64,000 nt of DNA, from positions 53,628 through 117,627 of the forward strand of contig CAZLGT010000007.1 of the NCBI GenBank assembly GCA_964559175.1. Reading direction: 5' to 3'. This DNA is from Mariniphaga sp964559175. GTDB taxonomy: Bacteria > Bacteroidota > Bacteroidia > Bacteroidales > Prolixibacteraceae. The notes under the pieces are model-generated. The model was not told the origin of the DNA and ran no database searches. It saw only the letters and a list, made by a program, of their open reading frames with translations. Made by a program: the position numbers and the translations under genes. Shown here in pieces: positions 25,385 to 33,924 of the stretch; within the stretch, counting starts at the first letter, position 1, and every line of letters begins with the position of its first letter.

Positions 25385-27625
25385 CTACTCAAAAACAAAT
25401 TCAGCCTTCAAACCTTCAGCCGAATTGGGTCCAATCCAAACATAAAAATCTCCAGGCTCTGTAACATACTGTTCCCCGTTAAAAAATTCCAGGTCTTTTG
25501 GTTTTATATCGAACTGAACGGTTTTTGTTTCGCCTGTCTTCAAACGAATTTTGTGGAACCCCTTCAACTCCTTAACCGGCCGAGTTAAACTTCCAACCCT
25601 GTCGCGAATATACAACTGAACAATCTCATTGGTTTCAAAATTTCCTGAATTTTTTATTGCTGCGGAAACGGTAATCGTCTGATTTGCACTTAAAGTTGTA
25701 TTGGAGAGGTGAATATTTTCGTACTCAAATTTAGTGTACGACAGGCCAAAACCAAACGGGAAAAGGGGTTCAACGCCATAGTCGATGTGCATGGATTTAA
25801 ACCCGAGCGACAGCTGTTTGGTGTTTCGGGGAATGTCGTCAATGTAGGTTACATCTGCTGTAGTTGCCGGACGGCCTGTATTTTTGCGGTAATGGTAAAG
25901 CGGAATTTGTCCGGCCCCTTTCACAAACGTAACCGGCAGTTTTCCGGTGGGCGAATAATCGCCAAAGATCAGGTCGGCAATGGCAGGCCCGGCCTTGGTT
26001 CCCGGGTGCCAGGCGTACAACACGGCGTCGGCCATTTCAAGTTCATGCTGAATTGCCAGTGGTCTTCCGGCCATTACAATAAGTATAATCGGTTTTCCAG
26101 TGTTTTTTAATTCCCTGAGCAATTCGGTTTGAATGCCTGGCAAATCAATGGTTCCCCGGGAATTTGCTTCGCCTGAAAGGATGGATTCTTCACCTGCAAA
26201 AAAGAGAATAGCATCCGAACTTTGGGCGGCAGCGAGCGCTTCTCCAAACCCTTTTTCCGATTTGTCGCGGCTGTATTCCAGGCCTGGAGCATAGCGCATA
26301 CGGTTTCCCAGCAAATCATGAAAGGCTGCTTTTGGTGTTTGGGAATCTTCTTCTTTCCCATCGAAGACCCAGGTTCCCAACTGATCGTGCGGTGCATCGG
26401 CCAGCGGGCCAATAACTGCCAGCGAACGAATTTCTTTTGAAAGCGGAAGAATGTGGTTGCTGTTTTTGAGCAAAACCATGCTGTTGCGTGCCAGTTCGCG
26501 TGCGTGAGCCAAATGCGAATTTGCCAAAATAGTATCACTACTTAGCGTACTGTTTTCAATGGGTTTATCGAATAAGCCCAATTCAAATTTAACGCGGAGA
26601 ATATTTGCCACCCGCTCATTTATCAGCTCTTCGTTGATTTTTCCTTCTTCAACCAGTTTTTTCAGATTTTCAACATAAGCAGTGGTTGCCATTTCCATAT
26701 CAACACCGGCTTTCACGGCAATTTCGGCGGCGTGCTTTTTATCGGTGGCAAAACCGTGGGCAATCATTTCTTCAATCGAGGCCCAGTCGCTAACCACCAT
26801 TCCCCGGTAATTCCATTCATCGCGTAAAATGGTTTTCAGCGTAAATTCGTTTCCGGTAGTGGGTACCCCGTTTAAATCGTTGAAGGCCGACATAAAAGTT
26901 AGCGCTCCGGCATTTTGAGCAGCTTTAAACGGTTTTAAATGCACATTCCGCAGCAACGGTTCCGGAATGTAGGTGGTGTTGTAATCCCTTCCGGCTTCCG
27001 ACATGCCGTAACCCACAAAATGTTTTGCACAGGCTGCCAGAGCTGTGGGGGCATTCAAATCTCCCTGAATGCCTTCCACCATTGCTTTCGTAAACTGCGA
27101 AGTAAGAAACGGGTCTTCACCACAAGTTTCGGCTATCCTCCCCCAGCGCGGGTCCCAGGTAATATCAATCATGGGAGCGAATGTCCAGTTAATTCCCATC
27201 GAGGCAGCTTCAACTGACGAAATGCGCATCGCTTGTTTTACCAAAGCGGTGTCCCATGAAGCTGCCATTCCCAAAGGAATTGGGAAAATGGTGCGGTACC
27301 CGTGAACTACATCGCGTCCAAAAAGCAACGGAATTCCCATCCGGCTTTCTTTTCTGGCAATGCGTTGGATTTCAGCAACCCTTTCAGCACCCTGGATATT
27401 TAAAAACGATCCAACCCATCCTTCCCTGACCGCGTTTTTCAATTCTTCTTCGCTTGAATAAAAACCATTAGTTGCCTGAAACATCTGGCCGATTTTTTCA
27501 TCAAGCGTCATTTCACCCAGAAGGTTAATGATTTCCTGTTCATCAGAATTTTGACCCGTTTTTGTGTCTTCGCAACCAGCTGCCAGGAGAAGAATAAAGA
27601 ATACTGCCAGAAATAAATTCTGCAT
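25385..27625 (-). CDS. bglX: GH3 family beta-glucosidase lipoprotein
   Basis: A 746-aa lipoprotein with signal and lipobox LLLAAGC (Cys18). The GH3 N-domain has the KHFVGYG substrate-loop and the nucleophile Asp280 in GMVVSDWASIEEM; the C-domain contains the acid/base region (GEESILSGEANSRG) and a fibronectin-III-like C-terminus (VQLYIRDRVGS, then FHKIRLKTGETKTV). It would release glucose from oligosaccharides produced by GH16. It lies downstream of the MITE-like element and upstream of GH16. Confidence 0.92.
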   Translation of the reverse strand: MQNLFLAVFFILLLAAGCEDTKTGQNSDEQEIINLLGEMTLDEKIGQMFQATNGFYSSEEELKNAVREGWVGSFLNIQGAERVAEIQRIARKESRMGIPLLFGRDVVHGYRTIFPIPLGMAASWDTALVKQAMRISSVEAASMGINWTFAPMIDITWDPRWGRIAETCGEDPFLTSQFTKAMVEGIQGDLNAPTALAACAKHFVGYGMSEAGRDYNTTYIPEPLLRNVHLKPFKAAQNAGALTFMSAFNDLNGVPTTGNEFTLKTILRDEWNYRGMVVSDWASIEEMIAHGFATDKKHAAEIAVKAGVDMEMATTAYVENLKKLVEEGKINEELINERVANILRVKFELGLFDKPIENSTLSSDTILANSHLAHARELARNSMVLLKNSNHILPLSKEIRSLAVIGPLADAPHDQLGTWVFDGKEEDSQTPKAAFHDLLGNRMRYAPGLEYSRDKSEKGFGEALAAAQSSDAILFFAGEESILSGEANSRGTIDLPGIQTELLRELKNTGKPIILIVMAGRPLAIQHELEMADAVLYAWHPGTKAGPAIADLIFGDYSPTGKLPVTFVKGAGQIPLYHYRKNTGRPATTADVTYIDDIPRNTKQLSLGFKSMHIDYGVEPLFPFGFGLSYTKFEYENIHLSNTTLSANQTITVSAAIKNSGNFETNEIVQLYIRDRVGSLTRPVKELKGFHKIRLKTGETKTVQFDIKPKDLEFFNGEQYVTEPGDFYVWIGPNSAEGLKAEFVFE

Positions 27626-27673
27626 TTATCTGAATTTCAGTCTTTTAATTGATGAGCAATTTTATGAAAAAAC

Positions 27674-27815
27674 AAAGGGTGCTCAAAAAGCTGATTTAGT
27701 TGTCATCAGAATTTCGCCGAAAATAATCCGGTGCTATTCTTAACAGCGCAATTTTAACGCTGATTTTATCCCACTAAATAACTGCCGGTAAACGACAACT
27801 TTTTGAACACCCTTT
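27674..27815. mobile_element. MITE-like inverted-repeat element in the PUL
   Basis: A 142-bp element bounded by AAAGGGTGCTCAAAAAG (27674-27690) and CTTTTTGAACACCCTTT (27799-27815), complementary over 17 bp with one mismatch. It has no ORF of its own. In the minus-strand direction the stem is followed by TGTTTTTTC, so it could also act as a transcription attenuator between the binding-protein gene and GH3. No target-site duplication is obvious. Confidence 0.6.
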
Positions 27816-27898
27816 TTTGAACTAAACTATGAACAGTGAATGGTTTTCTGAATAATTCAGGATAAACTATTCACTATTTCTTTTCTCTGTCAATGCTA

Positions 27899-28690
27899 TT
27901 ATTCAGGTTTGAAAACCCAGGTCCAGCCGGTACCACCGGCATTGTTTGAAACAAACAGCACCATTTCATCCTCTGTAAGTGAAACAATTTGGTATAATCC
28001 GTCGGGATTTCCACGCGGTTCTTCAGCTCCCAAAATGTTTGCTCCATTTACCTGTAATGTTTGATTTTCAACATCAAGTACAAAGCTTCCGTTTACCGGT
28101 GATGCATCGGGGCCACTGTAATAGGTGAAGTTTGCAGCTCCGTCAAGGTCAAATTTCATTTTCCCTGCAGCGTCAACAGGCGGACAGCAGTCGCCAGCAG
28201 CATTCCACCATAATCCCCAGGGGTTACCCGGGTCGGACATAAACCACCACATTCCGCCATCGGGTTCAGGTCCTCCGTTGAATACCCATGTTTTCCCTTC
28301 AGCTGTTTGTTCGCTCACCAGATCATACCAGTCCTGCTCGAGTGGTGTATCCAGTACATCAACCTGTACATCAATGGTTTTCTCAAAAAACTCTGCTCCC
28401 AGGGTTCCCACAAAAGTAAAGGTCGATGTTCCCGGAATAGGATATACAAATTCGACTTTATTAGTAAGGGCTTTGCCCAGATTGTAGTTCCAGTAACCTG
28501 TTACTCCGGGCGTATTCATACTCAACTCAATGAGGTTCCCGTTGGAAGAATTTTGGGTTGCAACCAGTTCTACTCCTTCAACAGTTGTGCTGTTTTCAAG
28601 GAATTTTTCATCAACGATTGAATCGCATGACACCACCATCAGTGCCAAAAATCCAACCAAAAGACTGTATATTATTCTATTTCTTTTCAT
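27899..28690 (-). CDS. PUL surface lipoprotein (putative glycan-binding)
   Basis: A 263-aa lipoprotein with lipobox VVSC (Cys22), an Ig/PKD-like N-terminal region (about 30-120), and a C-terminal region rich in Trp and Gly: GGPEPDGGMWWFMSDPG, then GLWWNAAGDCCPPVDAAGKM. Placement right after SusD and its size match the surface glycan-binding proteins of laminarin-type PULs. The W-rich surface supports carbohydrate binding, but I see no named family signature. The TTG at 28702 is rejected in favour of ATG 28690. Confidence 0.75.
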   Translation of the reverse strand: MKRNRIIYSLLVGFLALMVVSCDSIVDEKFLENSTTVEGVELVATQNSSNGNLIELSMNTPGVTGYWNYNLGKALTNKVEFVYPIPGTSTFTFVGTLGAEFFEKTIDVQVDVLDTPLEQDWYDLVSEQTAEGKTWVFNGGPEPDGGMWWFMSDPGNPWGLWWNAAGDCCPPVDAAGKMKFDLDGAANFTYYSGPDASPVNGSFVLDVENQTLQVNGANILGAEEPRGNPDGLYQIVSLTEDEMVLFVSNNAGGTGWTWVFKPE

Positions 28691-28717
28691 TTGTCTAAAC
28701 AATTAAAATTAAACCTA

Positions 28718-30427
28718 TTACCAGCCCGGGTTTTGTTCGTAAATCCCGTTTGACAATCTCATTTCAGTTTCCGGAATTGGAACTAATCCTTTGGTTTCCG
28801 GTCTGTAAGTAACTCTGTATTTTGCTTCAGATCCTGAGTTTCTCACGTCAATAACATCGTTAAATGCGGTATTGACATCTCCCCAGCGAACCAGGTCGAA
28901 CCAACGCAATCCTTCAAAGGCGAGTTCATGCATTCTTTCCTGCTTTAACGCTTCCAGGGAATATTGCACAGGTTCCAGGCCAGCTCTTGCTCTAACCGCA
29001 TTCATTCCGTCTGCAGTCTGGCTGATTTCCGAGTGCATTAACAATACATCGGCATAACGCATCAAAATATAATCCTGCGCATGCATTAACTGATAATCGG
29101 CATTACCCCAATTGTACAACTGAACAAACATACCTTTAACGGTACCCTCTTCATCGGCATACTGTAAAGAAGTATATTTTTTGTTAAAGAGTCCGGTTTC
29201 ATGGTCACCTTTATCTCTCTGGTAACCATCGGTACCCTGATCAGCCTGACCAACCTGTATAATTGAGCCCAGTTTCCGTGGGTCGTCGTTATCCCACTGA
29301 TTGAATAGTTTTGGATTGATAGTACACCATCCCCAGCCTTGTCCGAAAGGTACCATCGAGTTATCGCGAATACCGTTAAACAAGGGATATCTGTTGGTAT
29401 AAATGTTCCCGTTGGTCCATCCCCAGTCTCCGAAAGAGTAGCGTTGGGCAAACATGGTTTCGTAGTTACCTGTTCCAAATGTGGGTGTATGACCATCCTG
29501 GCCAACCCATTCCAAACCTTCTTCTTCGGCCCAGGGCAGTACTGTTCTGCCGGCAGCAGTATTCAGGTATGAATAAGGCCACAGGTTTCTAAAATCAGTT
29601 GCCAATCTATGACCGCTGTTGTTCATCAGGTTTTCCAGCTGAGCCAAAACATCCGATGCTGAAAGCGAACCGCCCTCAGCCAGGGGTAATTCTCTGGTTG
29701 ACTGACCTTCAATGTTGGTCATATATCCGGTATAGAACAAATAAACCCTTGCCAGATAGGCCTGTGCCACCCATTTATTTGCGTGTCCGTATTGCGATGT
29801 TGGAATTTCGGGGAACGGAGTAGCCGGCATGGTTTCAATGGCGAGTTTCAAATCGGAAGCAATTTGCGCAAAGGTTTCAGAATAAGTAGAACGGGGCGCA
29901 TCTCTGGGGTCGTCAAGTGCAACAATCAGTGGCACACCTCCAAAGAATCTTCCTAAGCGAAAATAGTAATAAGCCCTCATAAACAGGGCTTCGCCAATGG
30001 CCTGGTCTTTAAATGCCTGAGCTTCCTCGGGGCTGGGGAAATAGCTGGTGAAATCAGCTTCTGCAGTTTTTTCGATAATCCCCGTTGCACGTACAATACC
30101 GTTGTAGGATTGTACCCATAAATCGCGATAGGTATCTTCGGCCGGATCTTCAAAATTATCCACCCATTTAGCCGATTTATCGTCGGGACCACCGCCGCCA
30201 AGCATCATGTCCGACATTAAATTGGCAGCAACCGCTTCGTCACTGTGTACATTCACGGTATAAATCGCATTATAAACGCCTGCCATGGCTTCCTCTATGT
30301 CCTGAGGCGTACTGTAGAAAGTCTCCAGGCTTTTTCCATACAAATTGTCTGTGTCCAGTAAATCCTGGTTGCAGCCTGATGCAAGAACAAGTCCTGCAAA
30401 AAATGTAATATATATTAGTTTTTTCAT
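28718..30427 (-). CDS. susD: SusD/RagB-family nutrient-binding lipoprotein
   Basis: A 569-aa outer-membrane lipoprotein with SPII signal and Cys19 (ASGC), and the tetratricopeptide-like SusD fold. Family hallmarks include the GEALFMRAYYYFRLGRFFGGVPL segment (read as GEALFMRAYYYFRLGRF), the VRARAGLEPVQYS stretch, RMHELAFEGLRWFDLVRWG, and the C-terminal LVPIPETEMRLSNG. SusD binds glycan and caps the SusC channel. It lies 19 bp from SusC on the same strand, the standard pair. Confidence 0.95.
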   Translation of the reverse strand: MKKLIYITFFAGLVLASGCNQDLLDTDNLYGKSLETFYSTPQDIEEAMAGVYNAIYTVNVHSDEAVAANLMSDMMLGGGGPDDKSAKWVDNFEDPAEDTYRDLWVQSYNGIVRATGIIEKTAEADFTSYFPSPEEAQAFKDQAIGEALFMRAYYYFRLGRFFGGVPLIVALDDPRDAPRSTYSETFAQIASDLKLAIETMPATPFPEIPTSQYGHANKWVAQAYLARVYLFYTGYMTNIEGQSTRELPLAEGGSLSASDVLAQLENLMNNSGHRLATDFRNLWPYSYLNTAAGRTVLPWAEEEGLEWVGQDGHTPTFGTGNYETMFAQRYSFGDWGWTNGNIYTNRYPLFNGIRDNSMVPFGQGWGWCTINPKLFNQWDNDDPRKLGSIIQVGQADQGTDGYQRDKGDHETGLFNKKYTSLQYADEEGTVKGMFVQLYNWGNADYQLMHAQDYILMRYADVLLMHSEISQTADGMNAVRARAGLEPVQYSLEALKQERMHELAFEGLRWFDLVRWGDVNTAFNDVIDVRNSGSEAKYRVTYRPETKGLVPIPETEMRLSNGIYEQNPGW

Positions 30428-30446
30428 CGTCGTACTGTTTTAAATA

Positions 30447-33400
30447 TTAAAAGGCAACACTTAATCCAAACATCACTGTTCTTGGCAATGGATATAACCC
30501 AAGATCAATTCCCGATGCCCAATTATATTGATCTTCATTACCTGGACCTTTAAATCTTACTTCCGGATCCATTCCGTCATATTTGGTAAATGTGTACAGG
30601 TTGTTTACAGCAGCATACACTTTCAGGTTCGAAACGGCTCTGAAATCTGAAAGCATTTTACTGAAATCGTAACCAATGGTTAAGTTGCTGATTCTTACAT
30701 AATCTGCATCGTGCATGTAAATGTCCGACATGTACTGCTGGTTTCTGTTTGAACCGTAGGTCAGGCGCGGCATTTTGGTTGAAGTTCCCTCTCCGTGCCA
30801 CCTGTCAAATACACTTGTGGTATAGTTCTGGGTAAACTGGTCGGCAAACGACCGGTACGACTGCATTACCTGCATGCCGAATTTTCCGGTGAGCGTTGTA
30901 TTCAAATATACCCCTTTGTATTCCAGATTTATCTGCGCACCCATTTCAAAATCAGGATTTGGGTTCCCCAGATAAACTTTATCATTTTCATCAATTACGC
31001 CATCATTATTTTGATCCACAAAGCGAACATCACCCGGTCGTTGGTCATTGAAATAAGGTGTTCCTTCAGGTGTTACCCAGGCGGCAACTTCATCCTGATT
31101 CTGCAGGATTCCATCAGTTTCGTAACCGTAGAAATATCCGATTGGAAAACCAACCTGAACTCTTGAAATTGCAGCTGTACCTTGCGATAAAACATGTGAG
31201 GGACCATGAATGATACCATCGGTATTTGCAATACGGGTTACCTCGTTTTTGTTGTAGGCTCCGCTTAAAGTTACACCATATCTGAAATCGTTCACTCTGT
31301 CATTCCAGTTCAGCATAACTTCGAAACCGGTATTTTGAATGTCGCCACCATTGATATATGGAGCGGCAGCACCGGAGGTTCCCAGAACGGGAGCTTCAAG
31401 CAGCCAGTCTTTGGTTGTTTTCTTGTACCAATCTAAGGTAACTCCCATCCGCGAGTCAATCAATCGTGCATCCAGACCAATGTTTAGCTGTTCCGAAGTT
31501 TCCCATGTAACATCGGGGTTTGGAACTCTTTCAGGATATGCAGTGGTGCCCGATACCGGTTTGGTATCGCCAAAGAAGTACCCCGGGAAAACGTACGCAA
31601 TTTGTGAGGAGTAGATGAAGTTGGGAATGGATTGATTACCGTTCTGTCCCCAGCTGGCTCGCAGTTTTGCAAAATCAACAATATCTGTTACACCATCCCA
31701 GAAATCCTCACTGGTGATAATCCAGCCGGCCGAAACCGAGGGAAAGTAACCCCATCTGTGTCCTTTTGCAAAGTTGGAAGAACCATCTGCACGCATGGTA
31801 ACTGCAAGAAGGTATTTTTCCTGGTAATTGTATTGTGCCCTTGCAATGTACGACATTAAACCACCGCCACCAGCTCCATTATCACGCCCCCAGGTATTTA
31901 TATCGCTGATCGATTCGGGACTTTTGGTATTTGCGATGTATGCGTAACGGGGATTGCCCGGGAACAAAAGATTGTTTCTTGAACCACCAACTTCAGTGCT
32001 GATTTGGTTCTGAAGCAATTCGTAACCAACCAGACCGTTAATGTCATGGTCGCCAAACCGCTTTCCATAAGAAAGTGTGGTAGTCCACGTCCAGTTGTTA
32101 CCAAAATACTGGCTTTGTTCTGCTCCATCTACATCATCGGTATAAAGCGTTCCCAATGCGTAAGTAGGATTCATAGACCTGTTGTGTCCAAACCAGGCAT
32201 CGATACCGTATGATGACCGCAGTTTCAGATCCTTAATCGGTTCCAACTCTGCGAAAAAGTTACCCACAACACGATTACCTTTGCCGTAGTTGTAATTGGA
32301 TGCATAATACATCGATGCAATCGGGTTTGTATGCTGATTAACACCGTCCATGGTTGGGGTAAATCCAAACCTGTTGATGTTGTTGTCAATGGCTGGTTGC
32401 CAGTAAGCAGGCATTAACGGGTGTTGCACAAGCGCGTTGTGCAGGTCGTTCCAGTAAATATCTCCTGTCCGCGCACTTCTGTTTTCAGAATTTGTATAGG
32501 TTAAATTTTCACCTACGGTCAGAATATTGTGTTCAGCGTTCTTCTTCAACACCATTTGTGTGTTCAGGCGAGTTGTCAGTCGCTTGTAACCTGCGTCGGT
32601 GATATCGCCACCAATAATACTTTTCTGATCGAAATAGGAAACACCCATGGCATAGGTAAGGTCTTGGGTTCCGCCGGTAATATTTACTGCATGGCTTTGA
32701 ACCGGTGAATTTTTGGATGTCATCTCATCAATCCAGTTGGTACCTTCCCATCCGTTTTGCAGTTTGCTCCAAACTTCTTCACCCAACTGGGTTCCCATTC
32801 CCGGGTAATTATTGTTTAACCAGCTGTTGTTTTTGATCCTGGTTTCCCAGTCAAATGGGGCCAACCCGTCGTTTACCCTGCCTTCGTCCATAATGTACAT
32901 GTACTCCTGGGCATTTAGCGGGTCCAGGTTTTTGTAAATATTCTGAACTCCGTAGTAGGTGTCGTAAGTGATTTTTGCGGTACGATCCTGGCTGCCTTTG
33001 ACTGTAGTAACCAGAACTACACCGTTGGCAGCCCTCGATCCGTAAATGGCGGCAGATGCTGCATCTTTTAAAACATCAATGGATTCGATGTCGGATGAGT
33101 TGAGGTAATCGATATTTCCAACTGCTACACCATCAACAATGTATAATGGATTTGAGTTACCGATGGTGCCCAATCCACGAATGGTAACACGTGTTCCTGA
33201 ACCCGGCGCACCGTTGTTTCTGGTAATACTTATACCAGCAGCAACACCTTGAAGGGCTTCCATTGCTGAACCTGTATTCATTTCTGCAATGTCTTCACCT
33301 TTCACGTTCAGGTTTGATCCGGTTGTTAAGGCTTTCTTTTGAACACCGTAACCTACAACCACTACTTCTTCAACATCAAATGCGTCAGCATCCAATGCAA

Positions 33401-33671
33401 CATTAATTTCGGTTCGGTTGTTAACAGCGATTTCCTGAGTACGCATACCAATAAAAGAGAATTGAAGAACAGCGTCAGAAGCAACCTGCAATTCATAATT
33501 CCCGTCGAAATCGGTAACCGTACCGGTTGTAGTTCCCTGAACTACTACTGATACTCCCGGAAGAGGCTGTCCGTCATCGGCCGAAGTAATCACACCGCGT
33601 AGTGTGATTTGCTGGGCAAATGCTCCAAGAGTTAACAGTGAGCATAGAAAGAAAAAAAGAATTTTTTTCAT
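30447..33671 (-). CDS. susC: SusC/RagA-family TonB-linked outer-membrane transporter
   Basis: A 1074-aa outer-membrane receptor with signal peptide (residues 1-19), N-terminal carboxypeptidase-regulatory-like domain (DGQPLPGVSVVVQGT, about 30-90), TonB box region EEVVVVGYGVQKK, plug domain (about 115-220, ALQGVAAGISITRNNGAPG) and a C-terminal beta-barrel ending LGLYPLPRTVMFGLSVAF. It imports oligosaccharides energised by TonB/ExbBD. ATG 33680 would also be possible (three codons longer); I use 33671 because it begins the signal sequence. Confidence 0.95.
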   Translation of the reverse strand: MKKILFFFLCSLLTLGAFAQQITLRGVITSADDGQPLPGVSVVVQGTTTGTVTDFDGNYELQVASDAVLQFSFIGMRTQEIAVNNRTEINVALDADAFDVEEVVVVGYGVQKKALTTGSNLNVKGEDIAEMNTGSAMEALQGVAAGISITRNNGAPGSGTRVTIRGLGTIGNSNPLYIVDGVAVGNIDYLNSSDIESIDVLKDAASAAIYGSRAANGVVLVTTVKGSQDRTAKITYDTYYGVQNIYKNLDPLNAQEYMYIMDEGRVNDGLAPFDWETRIKNNSWLNNNYPGMGTQLGEEVWSKLQNGWEGTNWIDEMTSKNSPVQSHAVNITGGTQDLTYAMGVSYFDQKSIIGGDITDAGYKRLTTRLNTQMVLKKNAEHNILTVGENLTYTNSENRSARTGDIYWNDLHNALVQHPLMPAYWQPAIDNNINRFGFTPTMDGVNQHTNPIASMYYASNYNYGKGNRVVGNFFAELEPIKDLKLRSSYGIDAWFGHNRSMNPTYALGTLYTDDVDGAEQSQYFGNNWTWTTTLSYGKRFGDHDINGLVGYELLQNQISTEVGGSRNNLLFPGNPRYAYIANTKSPESISDINTWGRDNGAGGGGLMSYIARAQYNYQEKYLLAVTMRADGSSNFAKGHRWGYFPSVSAGWIITSEDFWDGVTDIVDFAKLRASWGQNGNQSIPNFIYSSQIAYVFPGYFFGDTKPVSGTTAYPERVPNPDVTWETSEQLNIGLDARLIDSRMGVTLDWYKKTTKDWLLEAPVLGTSGAAAPYINGGDIQNTGFEVMLNWNDRVNDFRYGVTLSGAYNKNEVTRIANTDGIIHGPSHVLSQGTAAISRVQVGFPIGYFYGYETDGILQNQDEVAAWVTPEGTPYFNDQRPGDVRFVDQNNDGVIDENDKVYLGNPNPDFEMGAQINLEYKGVYLNTTLTGKFGMQVMQSYRSFADQFTQNYTTSVFDRWHGEGTSTKMPRLTYGSNRNQQYMSDIYMHDADYVRISNLTIGYDFSKMLSDFRAVSNLKVYAAVNNLYTFTKYDGMDPEVRFKGPGNEDQYNWASGIDLGLYPLPRTVMFGLSVAF

Positions 33672-33761
33672 AGGATACATTTTAATTTTTACTTAAAAAA
33701 TTTCAATTTTGGGCTGCTAAGATGTGGGTTTAACATTTATTAAGTAAAAATACAGATGCTG

Positions 33762-33769
33762 CAAAAATA
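33762..33769 (-). promoter_or_regulatory. putative -7 element for the PUL
   Basis: On the minus strand TATTTTTG matches TAnnTTTG and lies 91 bp before the susC start, leaving a 5' leader of about 80 nt. The expected -33 sequence is not clear, which would fit a promoter that needs the adjacent regulator. Confidence 0.35.
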
Positions 33770-33924
33770 CATCAGGGGGTGTTTGTGAATACATCAATAA
33801 CTCATCATTGTTTTTGTAAGTATCAGATAATAAATAATTTAAAACTTGAAATCCCGACAAAAAGTTACATCACCAGGAGATGTGTTAAACAACATGTTCC
33901 GCAGTTTGGCTTTTTTTCTTCCGG

